DNA of 64,000 nucleotides from Strigamia acuminata (GCA_949358305.1 OX442315.1:17758427-17822426); one strand, 5' to 3'. Positions 22,798 through 33,199 are shown, numbered from the stretch's first letter. Notes: generated by a model not told the origin, from the sequence alone. Numbers and translations: made by a program.

Positions 22798-24909
22798 ATG
22801 GCAGAAGGAGGGCATCCTAAAGAGGATAACTCCAAGAGTGTGTGGCCTAGCTGGATGCGTAGAGTTGGGGAGCGCTTGTGTGATGAAACTCCACGGCGTC
22901 CCCTTGATGCGCGTCCTCCGAGAACCCGCTCAGAGTATGGCTTGCCCGTGGCAAGAGGCGGTGGGCCGCCGTACCTTTTGCGACCACACGGGAATGTCAC
23001 ACGAGTAAAGGTAGAAGATAAATCCACTTCAACGGATAGTACCTACTGCCCGGACACTACTCCTTCTACGCGTGAGTCCCATGTCGATGCGTCTGCTTCG
23101 GATCTTTTAACGCCCGTGCAACCAAATCCTTCGGCGCCACCTCAACAAAGGAGTAGTCCTGAGGATAACGTCGAGGAGGGGGAAGAAGAGGCTGGTCAAC
23201 GGCCTCCAGAATGGCTGCCGTATTTGCAAAATGCGGAATTGGCCATGAATGAGCGTATGGTCCGAGCATTAAACCAGTTTGGTCAGCATGTTGACTACCG
23301 ACTGGGAAATTATAGAGATGAGACTCTTGTGGGGGTGAGACAAGTGGTTAGGGCCGAAATCGTGGCATTAGCTGTACAGCCCGAGGAGGAGGTAATTCCA
23401 CCAGCTCAGCAAGGACCTCATAACCCTTTGCCTGGTGATGGACCTCGTTCTGACGGTCAGAGGGAACCTGGGGGAAGTGTTCAGTCTTCACGCATTCTGA
23501 CGCCTAGCGAGTTGAACAGGCAAGGAATTGCAGTAGTAGGAAGGTTACAAGGGGATGTAAATCCTCGTTTACCTTCAAATGAGAGACCATCGGACGTGAC
23601 AGCTCGCGCGGGGTCTCGAATGGGTACGCCCTCACAGTGTAACAGTGAGGTGATGAGGAGTATTATACGCTCAAAGTCGACAGCTGTTAGCTTGCCGGAT
23701 ACAGCAAGTGTTGATCGCGCAGCGGCTGCGCGAGGGGATTCGGTAAATACGCGTTTGCAACGGGCGCGAGACGCCCAAGCCGCAGCGGTAACGCCGACGC
23801 CCCGGCAGCGGCCGCAGACGCGATATGATCAGTATGACTTGTCGCATGTGAGGTCGGAACATGTGTCGATATTTGATGAGGATGACCAATCCTATAATGC
23901 GGTCGAAAGATTCCTAGCGAAATTGCGCGCCCATTATATCATGACGCGCATTCCGGATGAAGCGTATATTGACTTGTTCATTCCTTTGGCGCTGTGTGGA
24001 AAGCCCTTAAATTGGTACTTGCACTTACGCCATAAACCGAAAACATGGGATGAATTTGTTATGCGTTTCCGGAAACGTTATTCCCTCAAGGAGGCCGAAG
24101 CAACGGTTCTCCTGACGGATGCCTGGCAGGAAGTAGGGGATGATACGGCCGAATTTCTGTGTGAGATCAGTCGTTACCTCGAAATGATAGGTATTCGGGG
24201 GGATAGGCAACAATGGAATATGGCGAAACATCGCCTTCAACCGCAGATAACGGATGCAATGACTCGGTACGGAGTCCGCTTCATGTCGCAGGCCATAGAG
24301 ATGGGGCAGGAGGCTGACAGCGAATTGGCGTTGCGTTCTCTTCAGCAGTATAAGTTCGATGAGCGCGGAGTGAGAAGAGGTCCGGTGCCTCGACCTCAAT
24401 CCAAGGACAAGGATAAGCAAGCTGTTAAGGCGACCAAAAAGGTGGTAGAGCCTGCCAAAACAAAGGCGGCAGAAAAGCCTCCGCCTGGTCGCTTTCAGTT
24501 TGACAAACGGAAATTGGTTGCGTTGGCGGAAGTGTTTGGGGCTACGAGTGAGGACCTGCAGAGTGTTGCTGGGCAGTCCGTTGTTAGTGTTGCACCTTCG
24601 AGAGTGCCAGAGCCGCAAATAAACGCGTCTGTAAAAGTCTCGGAGAATAAGCCGACTCCGGCTGTGGGGGCGGCACAATGTGGACATTCTGCCCATACTT
24701 TCGCCAATACGGCTAATCCTCCGACAACACCGTTGCCACCCGGAGCTGAGTGGGTGCGCAATCGGAAGGACAGATGGTACATGCGTGATATTGAAAAACG
24801 CATCGCCTTATGTCCCCATTGCTTTAAGCCCTGGCAGTTTCCGGGAAACGACCAGGGTCCACTGTCCAAACCATCCAACGGAAAGGCAGCGGACCCGAAA
24901 TCCAAATAA
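22798..24909 (+). CDS. gag: Gag polyprotein of the Gypsy element
   Basis: 703-residue ORF starting at ATG 22798, 176 nt after the 5' LTR. The first 330 residues are polar and proline/arginine-rich. Residues about 355-500 form a retrotransposon-gag capsid-like domain: FDEDDQSYNAVERFLAKLR, LALCGKPLNWYLHLR, TWDEFVMRFRKRYS and LQPQITDAM. A lysine-rich linker follows. The C-terminus has no CCHC zinc knuckle; the only metal-binding-like motif is LCPHCFKPW near residue 670. It ends at TAA 24907-24909, overlapping the pol frame, which is open from 24828. The length is large for Gypsy gag. Confidence 0.9.
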   Translation: MAEGGHPKEDNSKSVWPSWMRRVGERLCDETPRRPLDARPPRTRSEYGLPVARGGGPPYLLRPHGNVTRVKVEDKSTSTDSTYCPDTTPSTRESHVDASASDLLTPVQPNPSAPPQQRSSPEDNVEEGEEEAGQRPPEWLPYLQNAELAMNERMVRALNQFGQHVDYRLGNYRDETLVGVRQVVRAEIVALAVQPEEEVIPPAQQGPHNPLPGDGPRSDGQREPGGSVQSSRILTPSELNRQGIAVVGRLQGDVNPRLPSNERPSDVTARAGSRMGTPSQCNSEVMRSIIRSKSTAVSLPDTASVDRAAAARGDSVNTRLQRARDAQAAAVTPTPRQRPQTRYDQYDLSHVRSEHVSIFDEDDQSYNAVERFLAKLRAHYIMTRIPDEAYIDLFIPLALCGKPLNWYLHLRHKPKTWDEFVMRFRKRYSLKEAEATVLLTDAWQEVGDDTAEFLCEISRYLEMIGIRGDRQQWNMAKHRLQPQITDAMTRYGVRFMSQAIEMGQEADSELALRSLQQYKFDERGVRRGPVPRPQSKDKDKQAVKATKKVVEPAKTKAAEKPPPGRFQFDKRKLVALAEVFGATSEDLQSVAGQSVVSVAPSRVPEPQINASVKVSENKPTPAVGAAQCGHSAHTFANTANPPTTPLPPGAEWVRNRKDRWYMRDIEKRIALCPHCFKPWQFPGNDQGPLSKPSNGKAADPKSK

Positions 24910-27900
24910 GTCGGACGTTGGAAGCTTTAGATAGCACAAGCGGTTGGATGGTACCCCCTGCGTTGCAGAAGACCAGTACCACCGCTCTAGCGGCTGCTAA
25001 GCCGAAAATGACAAATTTCATTATGTTGTCACCACCCGAATTTTTGGCTTCCAAAGAGCCGAAACTGATAATCGGGTTGAAGGACCGTTGTCGGCGAGAC
25101 GCGGCCTTTGTTAAAATCGCCTGGATCAATATCGAGTTCATTGCAATGATGGACAGCGGTGCACAGACGTGCATAATGACCATGGCATTGTATGAAAAAC
25201 TCGCAAAAGAGATAGGCATAGAAATGGTGAAACTGGACGAAACCATCCGGACAGCCGACAATCATATTACCAAAGTGGTTGGCTGTGCACAACTAGCCGT
25301 CCGTGCTCCTACGGCGGTAGTTTGCTTTACTTGCCTCATCATAGAGGAGGGATCTCAAGAGCTCCTCTTGGGGCTGGATTTCTGCAAGGCAGTTGGTCTT
25401 TGTACCGACCACGCCAACGAATACTGGTTCCTCTTAGGGGATGGCACGAGGCACCCCTTCCTCACAGAAGAGCAAGCTAGGGCATCTGATCCAGTGATCT
25501 TATTCCCTTTAACAAAGGAACAACCTTCCCTTCCGGAGGGAATTGCGGTTAAGGGGCCCCCTCTTTACAACCTTCCGGCTTTGCAAAATCCGCCGGTCCC
25601 CAAGCCAGAGGAAACGGCGGTGCCCGTCAAGCTTGTCGGCCAAGAGGAGCGGGAACTGACCCCCGCGATTCCGGCAAAGGGGGAGAAGGCAGAGGAGAAG
25701 TCTGTGGTTGCTGCAAAACCACCAATTAGTGAGGCTAACTGTGTCTTGCTAAATAAGCGTAATTTTGAAGTGGAGTTATTTGAGCCTCCACACGAAGACA
25801 ATCCTTGTATTGTCAAAGTGGTTGTCGCTCGAAGAGGGCAGGACGCTCAAAAATGGACATTCATATGGTCACCTAAGAGACGGGAAAAAACCGCACGAAA
25901 GCGCATCGTGCGAGTTACGCGTAAACCTGGGAAAAAGGCCATGTGTTTGAGTCAGATGCGTCGAGCCATTAAGTTGCGTAAAGCAAGAGTTAAAGCGGTG
26001 GCTAAACGAACGTTGGTTGAGACTGCAGATTCTCCGAGTGGAGAGAGAAATGTCGTCGACAACGTGGAGCCCGCTTCTGCTTGTCAAAAGGCGGAAGGGA
26101 CTCCAAGACAGCATGATGTTAATTTCGTCCAATACATCCCAAACAGAGATCCTACCAACCTCGCTTGGGTGTATGATCAGCTGTGTAATCAGTTGGAGCC
26201 GAAACGCATTAATCACGTAATAGATGCGTTGAAACCAGTTGCTCACATCTTTCGTGAGGAACTGGGGCTCTGTAATAACACACAGTTTGAGGTGAATCTG
26301 AAGCCTGATTTCCGACCTATTCATGTCCCGGTACGTCCGGTGAATCCGGCAAAAAGAGAAATAATCGATGCCTATATCGACCAGAAGTTGGCGCAAGGGG
26401 TAATCAAGCGCTCCAAAAGCGACTGCGCCGTGGCGCCCGTAGTTGTCCCCAAAAAGGACGGACGCTGGCGCTGCGCAATGGATTTTAGGCCGATCAATTC
26501 CCAAACTTTGCCTGATGTTTACCCCCTCCCAGATATCGACAACATCTTTGCATATCTGGGTGGGGCAAAATGGTTTTCCATCATCGACGGAAGGGAAGCG
26601 TTCCACCAAATAGGGGTCCGACCTGGAGATGAACGATATCTCGCATTTATCACCCACAGGGGACTCTTTGAGTACACGCGTATGCCCTTCGGTCCGATCA
26701 ATGGCCCTGCCACCTTACAAAGGGCCATGAATTTGACTCTAGCTGAGCATCTCTACAAGTTTGTCTTTGTGTACATCGACGACATAATCGTGTTTAGTAA
26801 GACCTTCGAAGAGCATGTGACCCACTTGCAAAAAGTGCTCACTTTGCTCGACCAAGCGGGGTTCACAATGAACGCGGGAAAAACGGAGTTGTGCAAGACA
26901 AGTCTTGAGGTGCTCGGACATATTGTCGAGGAAGGACTTATCCGTCCTAACCCAAAGAAGACCGACGCGATTAGCAAGTACCCGGCCCCCACTAACTTGA
27001 AGGAATTACAACGCTTCAAGGGGATGATCGGGTACTACTCGTCGTTCTTTCCAGGATATTCCAAGACCTGTGAAGTCTTTCGAGTTCTTATGCGTAAAAA
27101 TGCGCCATGGAACTGGACGGCGGCACACCAGGCAGCTTTCGAGTATCTCAAGAACCAAGTGTCGTTGTCTACCTTGCACCGGAATTTCCCCGACTGGAGT
27201 AAGCCTTACATCTTACAAACTGATGCGAGTTATTCTGGTCTGGGAGCCGCGTTGATGCAAATAAACAATAACGGCGTACGCGTCCCAATTGCCTTTGCGT
27301 CGCGGGCCTTAAACAGTGCAGAGAAAAACTATACGACGACGGAAATTGAGTGCCTGGCCGCCGTCTGGGCCGTAAAACGCTTTAGAGCATACCTCGAGTT
27401 GATGGATTTCTATCTTGAGAGTGATCACAAGTCTTTAACATGGCTGTGGTCCCAGCGAGAGCCAAAGGGCCGGTTGGCGCGATGGATTCTTTCGCTGTCG
27501 GAATACCGATTCACATTCCTCCACTGTAGTGGTACGAAGAATCGGGTCGCCGATGCGTTGAGTCGAGCGCCAGTTGACCCGCCGATCGAGCTGGATGACG
27601 AGGACTGTCCAGCGTTGGATGACACGTACTACTGTGCGTACTTCGATGATTTCAACGACTGGCCAGTACCCAAAATGGAAGAGTTAGATGAGGTGACTCA
27701 TTGGAAATCACCCAACTGTAAAATCGTTAGAGCGGTAACAATGCGTAAGCAGAAACGTGCGTTCCTGGCGAGATTGAACGCCTTGTCGGCTACGGCAGTG
27801 GATGTATGTCCGGTGGAGGGCGAGCCCCCTCCAAAAAGAGGAAGGGGACGTCCACGGAAAAATCCCATTGCAAAGGGGCCGACTCAGGCGGGACCCTTGC

Positions 27901-30077
27901 CGGGAGCACAGCCTACTCTGCCAATGTCGGACGAATCTGTGGCGGTGTCTTTGCCTAAGGAAGACGTTCCTGTAAAAAGGAAAAGAGGTCGTCCGCGGAA
28001 GACTCCGGCCAGCGGAGACATGACGCAGCCTAAATCTTTACCCGTAACGCGTCCTATTCCACCAACTTCGGAAGAAGAGTCAGGTGCAGTTTCTTTGCCA
28101 ATTGACGTTCCTGAGAAGAGAAAACGGGGGCGACCAAAAAAGGTTGTGGAGAAGCGACCGGTCGGAAGACCGAAGAAGAAAACTCCCATCATCCTCGATC
28201 GCTCCACGGGCTCGGAAGCCAGCGAAATGTCTTTGGATAGTGAGGAGCTGCCGGGGGACACGGACTCCGAGGAGTTTCAAATTCCTGTGATTCCACGGGA
28301 CTTGGCACCGAGGACGCAACCACGGCGAGATTTGGCCTCACCAACACCCTCTATCGATGCGGAGTTGCTTGACCACTCTGAGCACTCGTCTGACGAGAGT
28401 TTCTACTCCCTTCCGGCGGATCATCCGACAATTGAGATTCTCCCAACGCAGAAAGCCGTTAAAGAAGCCCAACTAGCCGATGAATGGTCTAAGGGACTTA
28501 TATTATATCTCAATTCAGGGTCTCTGCCGCCAGGTGAGATGGAAGCTGCAGAACTTAAGAAACGAGCAGTGGACATGGCGTTACACCGTGGTCTGCTCTG
28601 CAAGTTCCCACCAACTAAAATCGGTCAACGAGCTCCTACGCGTCGTATTTACCTCCCTCAATCCCTTCGTTACAAGTATTTTCATTGCTTACATTTCCCA
28701 CCAACCTCTGGCCATCTCGGGATCGAGAAAACACTAATGCGTCTAAAAACCCGTGTGTTTTGGCCGGGGATGAAAAAAGATGTAGCAAATTGGATTAAAG
28801 TTTGTGAACCTTGTCAAAGGGCGAAGGTCGAGCGGAGGTTACCGTATGGCGAGATGGAGACCGCGAAACCGAGACGGTTGTTTCGGACCATTTACGTCGA
28901 CTACTTCGGGAAAAAGTTGAAGTCCACTGGCGGACACTGCTACGCGTTCGTAATGGTGGATGCAGCCAGTCGCTGGGTGGACGTTAGACTCACCGAAAAG
29001 GCAGACGTTTCTACCACAGTGAAACAACTTAAAAAGTTCACTTATAGATGGGCTTATCCAAAAACTATAATAAGTGATAACGCCCCAACCTTTCGCTCTG
29101 CCAAGTTCCAGGCACAGTGCGCCGAAATGGGAATGGTAAATAAATATATTTCCGCCTATCATCCGCAAGGGAACTTGGCGGAAAGACTGAATCAATCTTT
29201 AAAAACGTGCATCCTCGCGTATATAGACGAACATACGCGTTGGGATAAGCACATTGGTTCTTTTATTTTAGCAATTAACACTGCCTACCAGACCTCACTC
29301 AAATTTTCACCTTACATGATGGTCACAGGACAAGAAGCACGCTTTCCAGGAGATGTCGACTCTGACACTGACGACGGAGAACCCCTGCCGCCAGATGAAT
29401 CGCGTTTTCTTCATCGATACTTATTACGCATCCGTGAAGAGGCGAGGAAGAACTTGGATGCCGCCCATCTACGCCATAAGCGTTGGTATGACCGAAAACG
29501 GCGGCCCCATACGTTTAAACCCGGGGATTGGGTTACCGTCAAAAGTCGTGTTTTGTCATCAACTGATAAACAAATAAGTTCGGGTTTCCAACACCGGACT
29601 GAAGGAGTTTATATGATTCATCGACTCCTGGGACCAAATACGGTGCTCCTGATGGACCAAGACGGGAAAATTTCCCAACCCATTCATGTGTCGGATCTTC
29701 GCCATTGGTACCGGGCTGAAGAGCCGGAAATTGAAGTTTCCGATGTCTCCAGCATGGTTAAAGGGCTAGAGGATCAGGAAGAATTAGATTCTGAGCTGGA
29801 AATCGATGAGGACATTCCCCAAGAAGATTTGGACGACATTTCTGCACGCGTGGTCAAGTTCCAGACTGAAGTTCGATCCATTTGCATCAATTTCGATAAG
29901 GAACGGAAACAACGCATAAGAACATCGGAAAATGCAGCGGGAATCACCCCTTATCGCGGACGTCTTGACGCAATATCATCCCAAGACGGAGCGGCAAATG
30001 GAGGACATCCTTGTGTATCGCGTCGTTGGAATGGTGGAGGAACTCTTCCAGCTGATGTTCCCGGACGGTGCCAGTGA
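24828..30077 (+). CDS. pol: Pol polyprotein: protease, reverse transcriptase, RNase H, AT-hook region, integrase
   Basis: The open frame (24828-30077) is expressed by -1 frameshift from gag, so it needs no ATG. Aspartic protease: MMDSGAQTC (25146-25172). RT: KKDGRWRCAMDFRPIN, then the catalytic D in WFSIIDGREAFHQI and YIDD at 26772-26783. RNase H: ILQTDASYSGLGAAL and TEIECLAAVWAVKRFRAYL, ending with VADALSRAP. About 270 residues of linker follow, with four AT-hooks (27830-28185). Integrase: HHCC finger (HFPPTSGHLGIEKT...VCEPCQRAK) and a D,D-35-E core with YVDYFG, ISDNAP and LAERLNQSL, then a GPY/F-like module (FKPGDWVTVK...HVSDLRHWY). No chromodomain. All key residues are present. The RT text FGPINGPATLQRAMN departs slightly from the common FGLKNAPATFQ. 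Confidence 0.95.
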   Translation, partial: ALAVSGKRPGSTVQTIQRKGSGPEIQISRTLEALDSTSGWMVPPALQKTSTTALAAAKPKMTNFIMLSPPEFLASKEPKLIIGLKDRCRRDAAFVKIAWINIEFIAMMDSGAQTCIMTMALYEKLAKEIGIEMVKLDETIRTADNHITKVVGCAQLAVRAPTAVVCFTCLIIEEGSQELLLGLDFCKAVGLCTDHANEYWFLLGDGTRHPFLTEEQARASDPVILFPLTKEQPSLPEGIAVKGPPLYNLPALQNPPVPKPEETAVPVKLVGQEERELTPAIPAKGEKAEEKSVVAAKPPISEANCVLLNKRNFEVELFEPPHEDNPCIVKVVVARRGQDAQKWTFIWSPKRREKTARKRIVRVTRKPGKKAMCLSQMRRAIKLRKARVKAVAKRTLVETADSPSGERNVVDNVEPASACQKAEGTPRQHDVNFVQYIPNRDPTNLAWVYDQLCNQLEPKRINHVIDALKPVAHIFREELGLCNNTQFEVNLKPDFRPIHVPVRPVNPAKREIIDAYIDQKLAQGVIKRSKSDCAVAPVVVPKKDGRWRCAMDFRPINSQTLPDVYPLPDIDNIFAYLGGAKWFSIIDGREAFHQIGVRPGDERYLAFITHRGLFEYTRMPFGPINGPATLQRAMNLTLAEHLYKFVFVYIDDIIVFSKTFEEHVTHLQKVLTLLDQAGFTMNAGKTELCKTSLEVLGHIVEEGLIRPNPKKTDAISKYPAPTNLKELQRFKGMIGYYSSFFPGYSKTCEVFRVLMRKNAPWNWTAAHQAAFEYLKNQVSLSTLHRNFPDWSKPYILQTDASYSGLGAALMQINNNGVRVPIAFASRALNSAEKNYTTTEIECLAAVWAVKRFRAYLELMDFYLESDHKSLTWLWSQREPKGRLARWILSLSEYRFTFLHCSGTKNRVADALSRAPVDPPIELDDEDCPALDDTYYCAYFDDFNDWPVPKMEELDEVTHWKSPNCKIVRAVTMRKQKRAFLARLNALSATAVDVCPVEGEPPPKRGRGRPRKNPIAKGPTQAGPLPGAQPTLPMSDESVAVSLPKEDVPVKRKRGRPRKTPASGDMTQPKSLPVTRPIPPTSEEESGAVSLPIDVPEKRKRGRPKKVVEKRPVGRPKKKTPIILDRSTGSEASEMSLDSEELPGDTDSEEFQIPVIPRDLAPRTQPRRDLASPTPSIDAELLDHSEHSSDESFYSLPADHPTIEILPTQKAVKEAQLADEWSKGLILYLNSGSLPPGEMEAAELKKRAVDMALHRGLLCKFPPTKIGQRAPTRRIYLPQSLRYKYFHCLHFPPTSGHLGIEKTLMRLKTRVFWPGMKKDVANWIKVCEPCQRAKVERRLPYGEMETAKPRRLFRTIYVDYFGKKLKSTGGHCYAFVMVDAASRWVDVRLTEKADVSTTVKQLKKFTYRWAYPKTIISDNAPTFRSAKFQAQCAEMGMVNKYISAYHPQGNLAERLNQSLKTCILAYIDEHTRWDKHIGSFILAINTAYQTSLKFSPYMMVTGQEARFPGDVDSDTDDGEPLPPDESRFLHRYLLRIREEARKNLDAAHLRHKRWYDRKRRPHTFKPGDWVTVKSRVLSSTDKQISSGFQHRTEGVYMIHRLLGPNTVLLMDQDGKISQPIHVSDLRHWYRAEEPEIEVSDVSSMVKGLEDQEELDSELEIDEDIPQEDLDDISARVVKFQTEVRSICINFDKERKQRIRTSENAAGITPYRGRLDAISSQDGAANGGHPCVSRRWNGGGTLPADVPGRCQ
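24843..24896 (+). promoter_or_regulatory. Programmed -1 ribosomal frameshift signal at the gag/pol overlap
   Basis: The heptamer GGGAAAC (24843-24849) is read as G GGA AAC in the gag frame, a canonical X XXY YYZ slippery site. After a 5-nt spacer, GGGTCC (24855-24860) pairs with GGACCC (24891-24896). The stem extends inward across one mismatch through CTG/CAG and two further pairs, leaving a loop of about 18 nt. The pol frame is -1 relative to gag and is open from 24828, so slippage here leads straight into protease. All geometry is read from the sequence; activity is inferred. Confidence 0.85.
27830..28185 (+). other. AT-hook cluster within pol
   Basis: Four GRP-core motifs in basic context: KRGRGRPRKNP, KRKRGRPRKTP, KRKRGRPKK and RPVGRPKKK, spaced about 45, 45 and 15 residues apart in a proline/serine/acidic linker. 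AT-hooks bind the minor groove of AT-rich DNA. They lie between RNase H and the integrase finger, not at the integrase C-terminus where chromodomains usually sit. Confidence 0.85.
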
Positions 30078-30701
30078 TAGTGATTAGTGTTTCAGGAAGT
30101 ACCATTGCGAACTTGGTGAACGGTTTCTTGAACGTGACTTTTGTTTTGTGCGCAACTTTTCGGTTCAAATGGATAAGTCTCCATTTGGACGCGTGTTTAA
30201 TTTTATTGTTTGTGTTTAGCATTTCAAGTGATATTTGTGAACATTATATTTTACCCGACTGTGATATATTATTTATTTTTGTTTGTTTTCCAGTGTTTTC
30301 CGCGCCTGTTGTACCTATCCGCGTGCCCGGGAGACGCCTCATTCCTCCTCCGAGAATCATGTGCCGGTGGAGATGACCCCCTAAATTTTCCTCGCGGTCG
30401 TGTGGATGGGTGCAATGAGCGTGGGAGTTCCAGCAATCAACGATTGCTTGGAAGCGTAAGTTTGTGTTAGTTTTAGCTTTATTCCAAGTGTCAATTTGCC
30501 TTACTGTGATTTGAGTTTATGTCTTAACGCGTTTCACGCGAATGTTTTAATTTGCATCATGTTTATTTCTGACTTTGATTCGTTCATTTTTGATTGTGTT
30601 TACTTCGCTAATGTTGCGATTGATTATGTTATTGATTTTGATTGATTGTATCGTTTCATTACTTCATCAAACAGAGTAATAAAACTCTGGCTGTGGGGGC
30701 G
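30078..30701 (+). other. Untranslated 3' internal region with G-rich polypurine-like tract
   Basis: 624 bp between the pol stop and the 3' LTR. Short hydrophobic ORFs exist but none has an ATG in good context or env features. The last bases (TGTGGGGGCG, 30692-30701) are G-rich and directly abut the LTR, as expected of the plus-strand primer tract, though shorter than usual. Confidence 0.6.
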
Positions 30702-31830
30702 TGTCACGGCCCGTGTTTCCTACGCGTATAGTTTACGCATTGTTAACCCGTGTTTGTGTTGTATTAAACCTTAATTTGTCTTTACCTTTGTTGTTTTGTT
30801 TATGTTTGATACGTGAGTTTTCCTCATTTTCCTTCTATCTTATCTCTTACTCTCTCCTAACTTTCTCTTCATTCTCTCACTTTTCTCTTATCTACTCCTA
30901 GTTTTTCTTCTTTAGTTTATGATTTCGATGCAAGTCTATTTGCATATCTATTCTGGTCATCACGCGTCGTCATCAGTCATACTCATCGGTATGCACCGAC
31001 AGTGGTGATTGGCTCTTGACTCTTCCGTGATTGGTCAAGCTTGGTTGAGTCCAAGTTTACCTCTCACCCTATTTTTCCTTTTTTGCTTCAGTTGATCTCA
31101 GTATCCCGAACGCGTAGGTGCTCCTTTGGAGCCAGTGCTCATGGCTGAGGTTTAACTCCGAAGCTCACTCGTGGCTTTGCTTTCGCCCTGGAATTCTGCA
31201 ACACGGTTTCAGGCTTTCATTTCATTTCGCGTGTTAACTCACGGTTTTACACCACTCGTTCACCATTTGTTTTCCTGCTCCTTTTTGTTCATGTTTTATC
31301 GCCGTGACGCGTTATCCAAGGCCAAACAGGATTTGTTGGCCATAAGTTTGAAGTTTGTGTCTTTCATTTCGCTTGCGCGTGCGTTTAGCTTAGTTTAGCC
31401 GCCTGCCATTCGGGCTTTAGCTTTAATTAAGCATTGAGTCAGGTTTAGAGTTAGGTTTAGGGCCCGTGCGTTGTATAAGCACGAGTAAATTGCCCATCCT
31501 CGTTCAAACTCGACAGTTTGGGGTTGCTTATGAGCCACTACGAGACGTGCATTCGTTTGCCTTCGTGTGAAAACACGATTGTTGGCGGGTCACGCGTTGG
31601 GTTTTGGTTCAGACGCGACTACCGGACATTCTGTCCCCGAGTTTTACAGCTCGGGATACCCGGCCACAAATAAATATTAGTGTGGTGCACAGTATCTGAG
31701 AGTGTGTTAGCTGCCACTTCCTGCGCACATTCGATTTACGGCAGGTACGCAACTACCAGGGTGTGTGAATTTACTGTTTCGCGGCGTCTTTCAAACGCTT
31801 CTAAACCACCTAGACTCGCGATCCATCACA
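30702..31830 (+). repeat. 3' LTR of the Gypsy element
   Basis: 1129-bp direct copy of 21493-22621, with AATAAA at 31669-31674. It is followed by ATAT, matching the 4 bp before the 5' LTR. Confidence 0.95.
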
Positions 31831-31834
31831 ATAT

Positions 31835-33199
31835 ACTATTGGGAATATAAACTTTCTGGGCTGGAAATTTAATAGGATTTGGCTAAAAATTAGTAAGTAC
31901 TTTTATTTTCAAGCGCAGGAATAGGGCCTCCTGTGGTTGGGAGTGCGAAACGAAAAAAGAAATTTGTTTATTTTATTTATCACTGTAAATTAATAATGAT
32001 GTTGTTTTCCTAGTTTGTGTGTACAGTATGTAACAATAATAAAATAATAATTTATACTTACGGTACTGTAAAATGTAATTAATTTTAAATTGAAATTACT
32101 CATCACTCATTACTAATTTAATTTTAAAGACTGAACCTTTTGGTTGAAAGGAAACCGATTGTAAAAGCGTAAATAAACGTTCTTAGTGTGCCAAAATAGT
32201 TCGAAATCGAAGCCAATTTAGTCATGGGAATGCATTTATTATAAATACATACACAAAAAAAAGAACAAAGAGTTTATTTTTAGGCAAAAGAGTATGTAAT
32301 ATGTATTTAGCTCAGTTTTAGATCAGACAGTGGCGCCATCTCCTGTTACACCTCTGATGACATTGTTTTGCTTAAAATGATATGTACTCAACTACCCTTC
32401 GCCTCCCTTCGTTACACTACGCATCATTTTCACTCAGCCAACAGCCAAGTTTACATGAAAAAGGAAGAAGCAACGTCATTTACTCCAAGCAAGGTGTACT
32501 CAAGAAATAGAATTAAATATTTTTGTAAATTTCAATGATTTTTGCATTTTACAGGAGTTCAAGTTAATAATATTTTTTTTTTTTGCTATTGGCCTTCAAT
32601 TTTTTTTTTTAGATAAAACGATTTTACCAGTTGCAACAATAAAATTAGATACCACGGTATATTGGTATAACATTATACTAAAAAAATTAATTTCTCAAAA
32701 ATAACAACACGATGCTCGAGTGACCCAACTGGCTGATATTCTGCCATTTCATAACAATTCCATTTCATTAGAAAAAAAAATAATTACATTTCATTACAGA
32801 TAATTGCAACGTGTCTTCACTGCCAGGTGACAAGACAAACTTCTTACCAATTGTTTATCCACTCCAATGAAGAAGAAGGCAAAAAAAAGTTCCTCATTCT
32901 CAAGCTAAACATGTTAGCATTTGAGTTTGTTCACTGAACCAATCAACAAATTCGATTTGTGGAGAACCAATCGATAAAAATGGCATAACCAGTATCCAAC
33001 ACCCACTTCAAGACAACTAAAAATAGTAAATAAAGGACAACAAATGCAAAAAAAAAAAACGAATATTACCTTCACTTTTCATACCTCATTCTTCAACTTA
33101 ATACTTTCTAGCACTAGATATTATTAAACGTGCTCATTTAACCCGTTAGGGCGCCCTTAAAATTAATTACAACGCGCCATGTCAAAGTTTGTGTTGCAG
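31835..33199. other. AT-rich intergenic DNA
   Basis: There is no coding exon I can support. The stretch contains scattered poly-A/poly-T tracts (for example 32570-32612) and otherwise unique-looking AT-rich sequence between the Gypsy element and the hAT-like element. Confidence 0.5.

Larger units (their letters stand above)
21489..31834 (+). mobile_element. Complete Ty3/Gypsy-type LTR retrotransposon, apparently intact
   Basis: A 10.3-kb element bounded by 1129-bp LTRs (21493-22621 and 30702-31830) that begin TGTCACGG and end CATCACA. It is flanked by the direct repeat ATAT (21489-21492 and 31831-31834), a 4-bp target duplication as usual for Gypsy integrases. Inside are a primer binding site, gag, pol in the order protease-RT-RNase H-integrase, and a G-rich tract before the 3' LTR. 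RT-before-integrase order places it in Ty3/Gypsy. I found no break in either ORF and no difference between the LTRs on reading them side by side, so it is likely a recent insertion and possibly active. I do not see an envelope gene. The clade is undetermined. Confidence 0.96.

Noticed and set aside
24025-24696. 223-residue antisense ORF inside gag
   Set aside because: Shadow of the gag coding strand, with no motif.
30068-30376. Hydrophobic ORF after pol as an envelope gene
   Set aside because: Too short, opens from a non-ATG codon overlapping the pol stop, and has no fusion, transmembrane-anchor or furin-type features; acceptor-like TTTCCAG is not enough.
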